Counted from the first letter of the stretch, positions 14,076 through 22,399 are shown. The stretch: 35,557 bases of DNA from Motilibacter aurantiacus (GCF_011250645.1 NZ_JAANNO010000010.1:94378-129934), one strand, 5' to 3'. A program made the numbers and translations. The notes: generated by a model from the letters alone, not told the origin.

Positions 14076-14792
14076 ATGGCGAGCGTCCTCCTGCTGACCA
14101 ACGCACTGCAGCCGTCGGCCGAGGTGCTTCCCGCCCTGGGGCTCCTCCTGCACTCGGTGCGCGTGGGCCCGGCCGAGGCGTCCGCCCTGCTCGACGCGCC
14201 GCCCAGCGACGTCCTGCTCCTCGACGGCCGCCGCGACCTGCCCCACGCCCGCGCCACCTGCCGGCTGCTGCGTACGACCGGGCTGAGCTGCCCGCTCATC
14301 CTCGTCGTCACCGAGGGCGGGCTGGCCGCGGTGACCGCCGAGTGGGGCGTGGACGACGTCGTGCTCGACACCGCCGGCCCGGCCGAGGTCGAGGCCCGGC
14401 TGCGGCTCGCCACCGGACGGCTGGCGATCGCGGCGTCCTCGGACCCGGACTCCCCCAGCGAGATCCGCAACGGCGACCTCTCCATCGACGAGGCGACCTA
14501 CGTGGCGAAGGTGCGCGGCCGCGTCCTCGACCTCACGTTCAAGGAGTTCGAGCTGCTGAAGTTCCTCGCCCAGCACCCGGGCCGGGTCTTCACCCGCGCC
14601 CAGCTGCTGCAGGAGGTGTGGGGCTACGACTACTTCGGCGGCACCCGCACGGTCGACGTGCACGTCCGGCGGCTGCGCGCCAAGCTCGGCGCCGACCACG
14701 AGGCCCTGATCGGCACGGTCCGCAACGTGGGCTACCGCTTCGTGGCGCCGGACAAGGGCGCGGACGAGCGCATCGCCGCGCCCACGGCCTGA
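14076..14792 (+). CDS. glnR: GlnR, OmpR-type global nitrogen regulator
   Basis: A 238-residue protein that closely follows actinobacterial Gln[21 protein letters not shown] at the N terminus, [20 protein letters not shown] in the receiver domain, [20 protein letters not shown], then the winged-helix output domain ([40 protein letters not shown]). GlnR is an orphan regulator that works as a dimer without phosphorylation and activates or represses glnA, amtB, nir and other nitrogen genes; it also cross-talks with PhoP. GGAGGTGG precedes ATG 14076; an in-frame upstream ATG at 13992 would add atypical residues. It converges on the nucleotidase gene. Confidence 0.96.
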   Translation: MASVLLLTNALQPSAEVLPALGLLLHSVRVGPAEASALLDAPPSDVLLLDGRRDLPHARATCRLLRTTGLSCPLILVVTEGGLAAVTAEWGVDDVVLDTAGPAEVEARLRLATGRLAIAASSDPDSPSEIRNGDLSIDEATYVAKVRGRVLDLTFKEFELLKFLAQHPGRVFTRAQLLQEVWGYDYFGGTRTVDVHVRRLRAKLGADHEALIGTVRNVGYRFVAPDKGADERIAAPTA

Positions 14793-14879
14793 GGGGCCCC
14801 TCGCGCGTCAGGCCGGTCGGCGTCGGGTGGGCTCGCTCGTGCCCGGCGCGCAGTCCCGGGCACGGGCCCGGCCTCGGCC

Positions 14880-14945
14880 GGTCGGTGCACGCGACCGACC
14901 ACGCGGTCGCGCCTCCCACCCGGCACATCGGGTAGGAGGCGCGAC
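14880..14945. terminator. Two hairpins between glnR and the 5'-nucleotidase gene
   Basis: GGTCGGT/ACCGACC (14880-14886 with 14894-14900) is followed by GTCGCGCCTCC/GGAGGCGCGAC (14906-14916 with 14935-14945), a perfect 11-bp stem whose loop has an inner ACCCG/CGGGT pair. They lie in the 171-bp gap between convergent genes and probably stop both transcripts. Confidence 0.75.
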
Positions 14946-14963
14946 GGAGCGACCGGTGGCCGG

Positions 14964-16697
14964 CTACGGCAGGCGGGTGATCCGGTTCAGCCCCGGCACG
15001 ACGTACGGCGCGGTCGCCGACGAGTTGGCCGAGAGGAAGCGCGCGAAGCCGTCGATGTCGACGCCGCCGTAGAGCGGGTCGGTGCCCTCGGCGAAGGTGG
15101 CGTAGCCGTCGCCGCCCTCGATGAGGAAGTTGTTGGCGCCGACACGGTACTTCTTGCCCAGCTCGAGCGGCCGGCCGCCGACGAGGACGTTCGAGACGCG
15201 GTTCCCGGCCGGGGCCGAGGCGGTGAAGGTGTAGGTCAGGCCCGACACCGGCAGCCGGCCTGCCTCGAGGATCTGCTTGACCTGAGCGCCCGTGTAGGTC
15301 TTCGAGACGTTGTAGTTGCTGAACGGCTGAACGGCGAAGGCCTCTTCGTACGTCACCGCACCGTCGCCCTTGGGCAGGTCGGCCCGGATGCCGCCCGGGT
15401 TCATGAAGGCGATGTCGATCGGGCCACCGCCGGCGATGGACGGGTCGGCGCGGACCGAGTCGGCGAGCAGGTCACCCAGGGCCGACTCGCCCGCGGAGTT
15501 GGTGCTGCGGGTGATGTCCGAGCCGATGTAGCCGATCGTCCGCGTGGCGATCGGGCCGAGGTACGTGCGGTACCGGTTCATCAGATCGCTGATCTGCGCG
15601 TCCGGAGTCACGGTGCGGGTGACGATGACGTTCTCGGCCTTGGTGGCCTGCCGGTCGACATCGCCGGTCCGGCGGTCGATGACGAGGTCGATGTCGGTGA
15701 CCAGGCGGCCGTAGTTGCCGGCCTGGGTGACCAGCCGGGGGTTGCCGGCCGGGTCGGGGGCCTTGCAGTTGAAGGCCGAGTGGCTGTGGCCGGTCACGAT
15801 CACGTCGACGGCGGAGGTGACGTTCGCGTTGATGCCGCGGGCCGCGCCACCGAGCGAGGAGCAGCCGTTGTAGGCGCTGCCGCCGCTGCCGCCCTCGTGC
15901 ATGAGGACGACGATCGCCTCGACGCCCCTGGCCTGCAGCTGGGCGGCGTGCTTGTTGATGACCTGGGCCTCGTCCTTGAAGGACAAGCCGCGGATGCCCG
16001 ATGCCGTGACGATCGACGGGGTCGAGGACGTGACGACGCCGATGAAGCCCACCTTGGCGCCGTTGTGGAACTTCTCCACGTGCGTCGCGGCCATGAGCGG
16101 GCTGCCGTCGGCGGTGAACTCGACGTTCCCAGCCAGGTAGTCGAAGTCGGCGCCGCGGAAGCGCTTTCCGCCGAGGTCCTTGGCGGCGCAGCTGTTCTGG
16201 TTGTCCGCGCCGGCCTCGTCGCGGATGCAGCCGCCCTTCTGCATGCGGAGCAGCTCGGCGTAGCCCTCGTCGAACTCGTGGTTGCCCACGGCCGAGAGCT
16301 CGACGCCCATCAGGTTCATCGCCTCGATGGTCGGCTCGTCGTGGAACGCCGCCGACAGCAGCGGCGACGCGCCGATCATGTCGCCGGTGCCGATCGTGAA
16401 GCTGTCCTTCTTGCCGGCGCGCAGCTGCTTCAGGTGCGTCGAGAGGTACGCCGCACCGCCCGCCGGCACGGCCGGCTGGCCCCCGCCCGGGTTGACGGTG
16501 CCACCGGACCCGGTGGGCGGCTCGAGGTTGCCGTGGAAGTCGTTCACGGCGAGCAGCTGGATGTGCTGCAGAGGCTGGGACGTGACCGAGACGGCGTCGG
16601 CGGGGACGGCGGTCATCGCCGTCGCGGCCAGGACGGCGCCGGCGGCCGCGGCGAGCAGGGCCGCGCGCGGGCGCACGCGTCCGAGGATGGGCGTCAT
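14964..16697 (-). CDS. Secreted 5'-nucleotidase/UshA-like phosphoesterase (copy 1)
   Basis: A 577-residue secreted enzyme. A Sec signal peptide covers residues 1-35 (RPRAALLAAAAGAVLAATAM to PADA). The metallophosphoesterase domain has LLAVNDFHGNLEPP (the DxH motif), TIGTGDMIGASPLLSAAFHD (GD motif), LSAVGNHEFDEGYAELL (GNHE) and VTGHSHSAFNC (GHSH). The C-terminal nucleotidase domain has ALGDLLADSVRADP, FMNPGGIRADLPKGDGAVTY, EEAFAVQPFSNYNVSKTYTG and NNFLIEGGDGYATFAEG. It should release phosphate from nucleotides outside the cell. AGGAGA lies upstream of the ATG. A PHO-box-like repeat precedes it. The gene at 18188-19939 is a close paralogue. Confidence 0.95.
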   Translation of the reverse strand: MTPILGRVRPRAALLAAAAGAVLAATAMTAVPADAVSVTSQPLQHIQLLAVNDFHGNLEPPTGSGGTVNPGGGQPAVPAGGAAYLSTHLKQLRAGKKDSFTIGTGDMIGASPLLSAAFHDEPTIEAMNLMGVELSAVGNHEFDEGYAELLRMQKGGCIRDEAGADNQNSCAAKDLGGKRFRGADFDYLAGNVEFTADGSPLMAATHVEKFHNGAKVGFIGVVTSSTPSIVTASGIRGLSFKDEAQVINKHAAQLQARGVEAIVVLMHEGGSGGSAYNGCSSLGGAARGINANVTSAVDVIVTGHSHSAFNCKAPDPAGNPRLVTQAGNYGRLVTDIDLVIDRRTGDVDRQATKAENVIVTRTVTPDAQISDLMNRYRTYLGPIATRTIGYIGSDITRSTNSAGESALGDLLADSVRADPSIAGGGPIDIAFMNPGGIRADLPKGDGAVTYEEAFAVQPFSNYNVSKTYTGAQVKQILEAGRLPVSGLTYTFTASAPAGNRVSNVLVGGRPLELGKKYRVGANNFLIEGGDGYATFAEGTDPLYGGVDIDGFARFLSANSSATAPYVVPGLNRITRLP

Positions 16698-16747
16698 TCA
16701 GGGGTCTCCTGGGAGCTGCGGACGTGGGGGGCCGGTGGCCCCGCCGG

Positions 16748-16802
16748 AGGCTAGGGCAGCCGATGCCGTCCGCCGTGAGAAGCAGGCGAACTCCGCATGA
16801 AC
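16748..16802 (-). promoter_or_regulatory. PHO-box-like direct repeats and -10 upstream of nucleotidase copy 1
   Basis: On the minus strand three adjacent 11-nt units read GTTCATGCGGA (16802-16792), GTTCGCCTGCT (16791-16781) and TCTCACGGCGG (16780-16770); a 16-bp spacer then leads to TAGCCT (16753-16748). The first two units resemble the Streptomyces PhoP direct-repeat unit (GTTCACC-type). Predicted transcript leader is about 45 nt. PhoP binding is inferred. Confidence 0.6.
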
Positions 16803-16817
16803 TCGTCGGCCCGGCTC

Positions 16818-17537
16818 TCAGATTCTCCTGCCGCGGGTGTCGTACGCGACGACGCTCGTGCCGCGGGACTGGCGCAGGGCCTCCTCGGCCTGCTGCACCG
16901 CCGACCGGGACGACGACGGGTCACCCTGCATCTCGGGCACGGGCACCGCGAGGGCCCAGACCCGCCACTCCGCCAGCCCGTCGACCCGGAAGATCGCCGC
17001 GTCCCGCTTCCTGCCATCGGCCGTGGACACCACGACGCGTGCCGCACGCGCCGGCACCTGGCCGACGATCACCCGTGGGCCGCCGTCCCTGGTGTAGCCG
17101 GAGGGTGGCCGGTGCCCGGGAGCGCCGCACCCGAAGCTCGTGGCCTCGAACTGGATGCAGAGCAGCCCGGCCGTGCTCATGTACGCCACCGTCCCGCCCG
17201 CGAGCTGGGTGATCCGTCCGGCGGGGACCCGCATGTCGGGCGGGTCGTAGTTCAGGGGGTCCGGGGTCGTGGGGATGCCGAGCTGGCTCGTCATCGGCGT
17301 GGCCACCGAGGACGCGCCCGTCCCCGGCGTCGCCGCCTCCTCGCCGCCGGCGCCCGCGACCGCCGCCACGGTCGCCACGCCCAGGACGGCGGCGCTCGCC
17401 GTGGCCACCGAGCCGAGGGACCGGCGCCGGGCGCGGGCCCGGATCTGCCCGGCTGCGGCGGCGGGGCGTACGACGCGGTCGGCCTCCGCCTCGAACGCGC
17501 GCTCCAGCAGGTCGTCGAGGTGCTCAGGCGCGGGCAT
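16818..17537 (-). CDS. Single-pass membrane protein, probable anti-sigma-like partner of the adjacent ECF sigma factor
   Basis: A 239-residue protein. Residues 1-40 (EHLDDLLERAFEAEADRVVR, then RARARRRS) are cytoplasmic and basic. A membrane helix follows (GSVATASAAVLGVATVAAVA), then a ~175-residue outside domain with two cysteines (LLCIQFEATSFGCGAPG), YTRDGGPRVIVGQVPARAAR and EWRVWALAVPVPEMQGD. The ATG overlaps the sigma gene by 14 bp. This architecture suggests a sensor or anti-sigma role, but no zinc-binding anti-sigma motif is visible, so the function is inferred from position. It ends 120 bp before the nucleotidase copy 1 start. Confidence 0.7.
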   Translation of the reverse strand: MPAPEHLDDLLERAFEAEADRVVRPAAAAGQIRARARRRSLGSVATASAAVLGVATVAAVAGAGGEEAATPGTGASSVATPMTSQLGIPTTPDPLNYDPPDMRVPAGRITQLAGGTVAYMSTAGLLCIQFEATSFGCGAPGHRPPSGYTRDGGPRVIVGQVPARAARVVVSTADGRKRDAAIFRVDGLAEWRVWALAVPVPEMQGDPSSSRSAVQQAEEALRQSRGTSVVAYDTRGRRI

Positions 17538-18033
17538 CGGGTGCCTCCTGGTACGACGTGGGCAGGACGGCGCGGACGCGCGCGGCGCCCTTGCTGGCGT
17601 AGCCGCGGACAGCGGCCTCGGTGCAGCCGAGAGTGCTCGCGATGGCCGCGTCGTCGTAGCCCGCGTAATGGCGCAGCACCAGCACGGTGCGCTGCCGTGG
17701 TGGCAGGTCGGCGAGGGCGCGGTGCAGGACGTCGCGCTCTCCCACGAGGTCGGCCGGGTCGTCGAGCAGCCCACCGGTCGCCGTGTCGGGCGGGGCCGCG
17801 ACCGGCCATTCGGGCAACCGGAGCCGCCGCCGCCAGGACAGGTGGGTGTTGACCACGATGCGGCGCACGTAGGCGTCCGGGCTGTCGGCGCGGGCCACCC
17901 TGCCCCAGTGACGGAACGCCTTGAGCAGCGCGCTCTGCACCAGGTCCTCGGCCAGGTAAGCGTCGCCGGTCAGGACGTAGGCGAACCGGGTCAGCGCGAG
18001 CGCGCGGGCCGCGACGTACTCGTCGAACGTCAC
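17524..18033 (-). CDS. SigE-family ECF RNA polymerase sigma factor
   Basis: A 169-residue protein. Region 2 is FDEYVAARALALTRFAYVLT with GDAYLAEDLVQSALLKAFRH, region 4 is LPPRQRTVLVLRHYAGYDDA with AIASTLGCTEAAVRGYASKG. Length and motifs fit the actinobacterial SigE-family ECF group (about 165-180 residues). GTG 18033 is chosen because GGAGGG lies 7 nt upstream; the longer frame to 18126 would run into the terminator at 18127-18158. It overlaps the downstream membrane protein gene by 14 bp, so the two form an operon. Regulon is unknown. Confidence 0.93.
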   Translation of the reverse strand: MTFDEYVAARALALTRFAYVLTGDAYLAEDLVQSALLKAFRHWGRVARADSPDAYVRRIVVNTHLSWRRRLRLPEWPVAAPPDTATGGLLDDPADLVGERDVLHRALADLPPRQRTVLVLRHYAGYDDAAIASTLGCTEAAVRGYASKGAARVRAVLPTSYQEAPDARA

Positions 18034-18126
18034 GCCGCCGCCCTCCAGGTCTTCACTCCCCCAACGACGCCGCCCGTCCCGCCCTTGTTGCCAGCCGCAG
18101 GGGACTCGTTCTCCGGCAGACGCCAA

Positions 18127-18158
18127 GAGGGTGGCCCGCCGAACGGCGGGCCACCCTC
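18127..18158. terminator. Terminator after nucleotidase copy 2
   Basis: GAGGGTGGCCCGCC / GGCGGGCCACCCTC, a perfect 14-bp stem with a 4-nt loop (GAAC), starting 30 nt after the nucleotidase copy 2 stop on the minus strand and 94 nt before the ECF sigma gene. Confidence 0.85.
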
Positions 18159-18187
18159 GTCATGTGTGCGTCAGCGGAGGCCGGGCG

Positions 18188-19939
18188 TCACGGCAGGCGC
18201 GTGATGCGGTCCAGCGCCGGCGGCGCCAGCGGCGAGTTCGCCTCGAGGTACGACGCGAAGGCCTCGATGTCGAGGCCGCCGTAGAGCGGCGCCGTGCCCT
18301 GCGCGAAGGCGGTGAAGTTGTCGCCGCCCTCGAGCAGGAAGTTGTTGCCGGCGACCCGGTAGCTGCGGCTCAGGTCGAGCGGCTGGCCGTTGACCAGCAC
18401 GTTGGAGACCTTCGAGCCCTTGGGCGCGGAGTCGCTCCAGCTGTAGGTGAGCCCGGAGACGCCGAGGATGCGGTTCTGGCCGGCGCCCGGGTTGTCGAAC
18501 TGCTGCTCGAGGACCGCCTTGAGGTCGGAGCCCTTGAGCGTCTTGGAGACGTTGTAGTTGCTGAACGGCTGCACGCTGAAGGCCTCGCCGTACTGCACGA
18601 CGCCGTCAGGGGCGAACGGCAGGTCGGCGCGGACGCCGCCGGGGTTGATGAAGCCGATCTCCACCGGGCCGTTGCCCTGCACGGAGGCGTCGGCCTTGGC
18701 GGCGTCGGCGAGGACGTTGCTCAGCGGGGCCTCGCCGGCCGGGCTCGTCGCACGGACCAGGTCGGCGGAGATCGAGCCCAGCTCGCGGCTCGCGATCGGG
18801 CCGAGGTAGCCCTGGTAGCGGGCGATGAGGCCGGTGATGGCAGGGTCCGCCGGGACCGTGCGGGTCACCACGTGGTTCGTCGCGGTGGTCTGCGCCCGGT
18901 TGATGTCCCCCGTGCGGCGGTCGAAGGCGAGGTCGACCTCGGAGATGAGCCGGCCGGCCGACGCCCCCTGGACGACCACGCGCGGGTTGCCCGCCGGGTC
19001 GTTCAGCTTGCAGTTGTAGCCGGCGTGGGTGTGGGCGTTGAGCAGCACGTCGACCGACGGCGAGATGCGGTTGTTGAGGTCCAGGACGGCGCCGTTGAGG
19101 TTGGAGCAGGCGTTGTAGAGCCCGGCCTGGCTGCCGCCCTCGTGGATCACGGCGACGATCGCCTGCACGCCCTGCGCCTGCAGCTGCGCGGCGTACCGGT
19201 TGATCGTGTCCGCCTCGTCGGTGAACGTCAGGCCGGCGACGCCGCTGGCCGTCACGATCGACGGGGTGGTCTTGGTGACGACGCCGATGAAGCCGACCTT
19301 CGCGCCCTGGTGGAACTTCTCCACGTGGGTCGCGGAGAGGATCGTCCTGCCGGTCGCGGTGTACTCCACGTTCGCGGCGAGGTAGGGGAAGTCCGCCCCG
19401 CGGAAGCGCTTGCCGCCGAGGTCCTTCGCGGGGCAGCTGTTCTGGTTGTTCGCGCCCTCGCCGTCGCGGATGCATCCGCCCTTCTGGATGCGCAGCAGCT
19501 CGGCGACGCCCTCGTCGAACTCGTGGTTGCCGACGACACCGAGGTCGACGTCCATCAGGTTGTGCGCCTCGATGGTCGGCTCGTCGTGGAAGGCGGCCGA
19601 CAGCAGCGGGGACGCGCCGATGAGGTCGCCCGACGAGACCGTGAAGGAGTCGCGCTCCCCGGCGCGCAGCGCCTTCAGGTGCGTGGAGAGGTAGGCGGCG
19701 CCCCCGGCGTCCACGTTGACCGCAGCGCCGGTCGAGCTGGTGCCCGTCTGGATCCGCCCGCCGGAGCCCGACGGCGGCTCGAGGTTGCCGTGGAAGTCGT
19801 TGAAGGCCAGCAGCTGGATCCGCTGGATGGGCGCGGACGCGGCGGAGGCCGGAACGGCCGCGGTCACGGCTGCGGCCAGGGCGCCACCGGCGGCGGCGAC
19901 GGCCAGCAGCCGCTTGCACCGCTCACTGGGCTTGGTCAT
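18188..19939 (-). CDS. Secreted 5'-nucleotidase/UshA-like phosphoesterase (copy 2)
   Basis: A 583-residue secreted enzyme. The signal peptide is KRLLAVAAAGGALAAAVTAA to ASAAS. Catalytic motifs are LLAFNDFHGNLEPPSGSGG, VSSGDLIGASPLLSAAFHDE, LGVVGNHEFDEGVAELLRI and LLNAHTHAGYNC; in the last the usual GHxH is AHTH. The C-terminal domain has FINPGGVRADLPFAPDGVVQ, EAFSVQPFSNYNVSKTLKG and NNFLLEGGDNFTAFAQG. It shares near-identical blocks with copy 1 along its whole length, so the two arose by duplication. GGGAGA precedes ATG 19939. PHO-box-like repeats lie upstream. It should hydrolyse extracellular nucleotides or related phosphoesters. Confidence 0.95.
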   Translation of the reverse strand: MTKPSERCKRLLAVAAAGGALAAAVTAAVPASAASAPIQRIQLLAFNDFHGNLEPPSGSGGRIQTGTSSTGAAVNVDAGGAAYLSTHLKALRAGERDSFTVSSGDLIGASPLLSAAFHDEPTIEAHNLMDVDLGVVGNHEFDEGVAELLRIQKGGCIRDGEGANNQNSCPAKDLGGKRFRGADFPYLAANVEYTATGRTILSATHVEKFHQGAKVGFIGVVTKTTPSIVTASGVAGLTFTDEADTINRYAAQLQAQGVQAIVAVIHEGGSQAGLYNACSNLNGAVLDLNNRISPSVDVLLNAHTHAGYNCKLNDPAGNPRVVVQGASAGRLISEVDLAFDRRTGDINRAQTTATNHVVTRTVPADPAITGLIARYQGYLGPIASRELGSISADLVRATSPAGEAPLSNVLADAAKADASVQGNGPVEIGFINPGGVRADLPFAPDGVVQYGEAFSVQPFSNYNVSKTLKGSDLKAVLEQQFDNPGAGQNRILGVSGLTYSWSDSAPKGSKVSNVLVNGQPLDLSRSYRVAGNNFLLEGGDNFTAFAQGTAPLYGGLDIEAFASYLEANSPLAPPALDRITRLP

Positions 19940-19992
19940 GCGGGTGTCTCCCGAGGGTCGACGGCATCGGACGGAAGCGTCCGTCGGCAGGC

Positions 19993-20048
19993 AGGCTAGG
20001 CACAAGGGCCGACAGTTGGGGTGAACTTCCGGTGACGATGTCACCGCG
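19993..20048 (-). promoter_or_regulatory. PHO-box-like direct repeats and -10 upstream of nucleotidase copy 2
   Basis: On the minus strand CGTCACCGGAA (20037-20027) is followed directly by GTTCACCCCAA (20026-20016), two 11-nt units sharing TCACC; a weaker unit lies before (20048-20038). A 17-bp spacer leads to TAGCCT (19998-19993), the same -10 as copy 1 and nearly the same spacing. The second unit contains the exact GTTCACC core of the Streptomyces PhoP site. Confidence 0.65.
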
Positions 20049-20068
20049 GCCGGGGCGGGGCGCCCGGT

Positions 20069-20074
20069 TAGCCT
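20069..20074 (+). promoter_or_regulatory. -10 element of mshD
   Basis: TAGCCT ends 6 nt before the mshD ATG, so the message is probably leaderless or has a leader of a base or two. The mshD upstream region also contains the PHO-box-like units of the divergent nucleotidase gene. Confidence 0.5.
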
Positions 20075-20080
20075 GCAGGG

Positions 20081-21058
20081 ATGTCGGACGCGTTGCGCAT
20101 CGAGATCGCCGGCCGCCTGGGCAAGCCCGAGGTCGACGCGGTGACCTGGCTGGTGGAGGCGGCGACCGAGGCCGACGGCGTGCGCCCGCTCTCCGAGCAC
20201 GTGGAGCTGCACCTGCGCTACGGCGGGGACCGGCCCGCCCGCAGCCTGCTCGCCTGGGACGGCGACGCGCTGGCGGCGTACGCCCATCTGGACGTGACCG
20301 ACGCGGTGGCCGGCCCCAGCGCCGAGCTCGTGGTGCACCCGGGACGGAGACGGCGCGGCTACGGCCGGGCGCTGCTCGACGCGGTGCTCGCCGAGACGCC
20401 CGACGGCTCGGTCCGGGTGTGGGCGCACGGCGGGCTGCCGGGGGCAGCGGCGCTGGCGCGGGGGGCGGGGCTGGCCCAGGCCCGCGAGCTGCTGCAGATG
20501 CGCCGGCCGCTCGCCGCCACGTTGCCCTCGCCGGCGGTGCCCGAGGGCGTGCGCCTGCGCACCTTCCGCCCGGGCGAGGACGACGCCTCCTGGGTGGAGC
20601 TCAACGCCGCGGCCTTCGCCCAGCACCCGGAGCAGGGCGCGTGGACGCTGGACGACCTGCACGTCCGGCTGCACGAGCCGTGGTTCGACCCGGAGGGCTT
20701 CTTCCTGGCCGAGCGCGCGGGCGAGCTCGTGGGCTTCGGCTGGACGAAGGTGCACGGCGGCGAGGAGAAGCCGCGCCTCACCGTCGTCCGCGAGGCGGGC
20801 GAGGAGGGGGAGCAGGAGCTGCCCCGCAAGCTGCACGGCCACGACCCGATCGGCGAGCTCTACGTCCTCGGCGTCTGCCCGACGGCGCGCGGCGGCGGCC
20901 TGGCCCGGGTGCTCGCGGTGCAGGCCCTGGCCCACCTGCGCGACCGCGGGCTGGACGAGGCGATGCTCTACGTCGACGCCGACAACACGGCGGCGCTGCG
21001 GTTGTACGAGTCGCTCGGGTTCACCCGGTTCGACGTGGACGTGATGTACGCCCGCTGA
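20081..21058 (+). CDS. mshD: Mycothiol synthase
   Basis: A 325-residue protein with two GNAT domains. The N-terminal half has AELVVHPGRRRRGYGRALLD. The C-terminal active half has VRLRTFRPGEDDASWVELNA, AAFAQHPEQGAWTLDDL, WFDPEGFFLAERAGELVGFG and ELYVLGVCPTARGGGLARVL, ending with NTAALRLYESLGFTRFDVDV. The NAAAFAxHPEQG and WFDPxGFFLA motifs are diagnostic of MshD, which acetylates Cys-GlcN-Ins to make mycothiol, the main thiol of actinobacteria. It is a strong marker of the phylum. The next gene downstream is the frameshifted LacI regulator. Confidence 0.96.
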   Translation: MSDALRIEIAGRLGKPEVDAVTWLVEAATEADGVRPLSEHVELHLRYGGDRPARSLLAWDGDALAAYAHLDVTDAVAGPSAELVVHPGRRRRGYGRALLDAVLAETPDGSVRVWAHGGLPGAAALARGAGLAQARELLQMRRPLAATLPSPAVPEGVRLRTFRPGEDDASWVELNAAAFAQHPEQGAWTLDDLHVRLHEPWFDPEGFFLAERAGELVGFGWTKVHGGEEKPRLTVVREAGEEGEQELPRKLHGHDPIGELYVLGVCPTARGGGLARVLAVQALAHLRDRGLDEAMLYVDADNTAALRLYESLGFTRFDVDVMYAR

Positions 21059-21079
21059 GCCGGGCAGAGCGGACTCGAC

Positions 21080-22166
21080 GTGGCGGTACGCCTCAAGGAC
21101 GTGGCTCTGCGCGGGCGTCTCGGTGGCCGCCGTCAGCAACACCTTGAACCGGCCGCAGGTCGTCAGCGCGGCTCTCCAGCAGCGCGTGCACGCGGCCATC
21201 GAGGAGCTCGGCTACCTGGGCAACGAGTCGGCCCGGGCACTGCGCACGGGCCGGAGCCGCGCCCTCGCGCTGGTCGTGACCGACTGGGCCAACCCGTTCT
21301 TCACCGACGTCGCGCAGGGGGCAGACCACGCCGCGAGCGAGCGCGACGTGACGGTGGCGCTCTGCAGCAGCTTCAGCGACCGCGACCGGGAGCACCGGCA
21401 CCTGGAGCGGTTCGAGGCGGCCCGGGCCTCCGGGGTGATCGTCACCCCGCTGGACGTCGCCGACCCGTGGCTGCACGGGCTGGCCTCCCGCGGCGTCCCC
21501 GTGGTGGTGCTCGCGCGCCAGATCGACGATCCCGGCCTCTGCTCGGTCCGCACCGACGACGAGGCCGGCGGCGCGCTGGCCGCACGCCACCTGCTCGAGC
21601 GCGGGCACCGGCGCCTGGCGTTCGTCGGGCTGCAGTTCGGCGACCGGCACCGGGGCGCGACCCGCGTGGTCGAGCGCCCGGAGTTCGCCGGCGCCGGCCT
21701 GCTGGCGGTGGCGGCCGAGGCCCCGGCCCTGGCCGCCGGACGGCAGGCGGGCGACGAGATCGCAGCGCTGCCGCCTCGGCGACGGTCGACCGGGGTGCTG
21801 TGCGGCAACGACCTGCTCGCGCTCGGGGTGCTGCAGGCCATGACCGAGCACGGCCTCCGGCCCCCCGAGGACGTCGCGATCGTGGGCTACGACGACATCG
21901 GGTACGCCGCCGGCGCCGCCGTCCCCCTGACCTTTCTCCGCCAGCCGAGCGTCGAGCTCGGCCGGGCCGCCGTGCGGCTGCTGCTCGACGAGGTCGACCG
22001 CGGCCCGGAGCACCGCCACGAGCACGTCGTGTTCGTTCCCGAGCTGGTGGTGCGGCGCTCGAGCGACGTGACGCGCCGGGTACGGCGCGCGAGTAGCCTC
22101 ACGCGCCTCAAGTCGGACAGACCCGGGCAAGATGTGTTCGACGGCCCGGTTGCTGGGCACGACTGA
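21080..22166 (+). pseudogene. LacI-family regulator, frameshifted in its DNA-binding domain
   Basis: GTG 21080 starts VAVRLKDVALR, the first HTH helix of a LacI protein. At about 21112 the frame breaks: the expected RAGVSVAAVSNTLN continues in another frame as VSVAAVSNTLNRPQVVSAAL. A 2-nt loss or 1-nt gain would explain it. The rest is intact: hinge VHAAIEELGYLGNESARALR, sensor domain ALALVVTDWANPFFTDVAQG, VGYDDIGYAAGAAVPLTFLR. The segment around FGDRHRGATRVVERPEFAG is shorter than usual. If the lesion is real the protein could not bind DNA normally unless it starts within the second frame. The target is unknown. It lies 22 nt after mshD. Confidence 0.75.
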
Positions 22167-22199
22167 GGCGGCAACCCACAGCGCACTCGAGGAGGCTCC

Positions 22200-22343
22200 A
22201 TGGGCATCGGCGACATGACCGAGAAGGCCAGCGACGCGGGCCTGGAGAAGGCGGCGGACACGGCCGAGGCCAAGACCGGCGGCAAGGGCACCGACCAGAT
22301 CGAGAAGGGCCAGCAGGCCGCCGACGCCAAGATCGGCGAGTAG
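22200..22343 (+). CDS. 47-residue antitoxin-like (Rv0909-type) small protein
   Basis: ATG 22200 opens a 47-codon frame: MGIGDMTEKASDAGLEKAAD, then TAEAKTGGKGTDQIEKGQQA and ADAKIGE. The Lys/Ala/Asp-rich helix pattern with KTGGKxxDQIEKG matches small actinobacterial proteins annotated as antitoxin or CsbD-like. GAGGAGG lies 5 nt before the ATG, a strong site. A hairpin terminator (22358-22390) follows at once, so it is a separate small gene. No toxin gene is adjacent; its role may be stress-related rather than part of a toxin-antitoxin pair. Confidence 0.82.
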   Translation: MGIGDMTEKASDAGLEKAADTAEAKTGGKGTDQIEKGQQAADAKIGE

Positions 22344-22357
22344 CAGCAGCCCCTCGG

Positions 22358-22390
22358 ACGGCCGGTCGCGCACCCTGCGCGGCCGGCCGT
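22358..22390. terminator. Convergent terminator between the small protein gene and tetR
   Basis: ACGGCCGGTCGCGC / GCGCGGCCGGCCGT, a 14-bp stem with one G-T pair and a 5-nt loop, 15 nt after the small gene's stop and 10 nt after the tetR stop on the other strand. Confidence 0.75.
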
Positions 22391-22399
22391 TCGCGTTGG

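Noticed and set aside
18131-19999. Long plus-strand open frame antisense to nucleotidase copy 2
   Set aside because: The minus strand encodes a complete secreted nucleotidase; the plus-strand translation is a low-complexity Arg/Val/Asp-rich shadow.
22200-22343. A toxin-antitoxin pair
   Set aside because: Flanking genes are a LacI-type regulator and a TetR regulator; no toxin-like frame is present on either strand.
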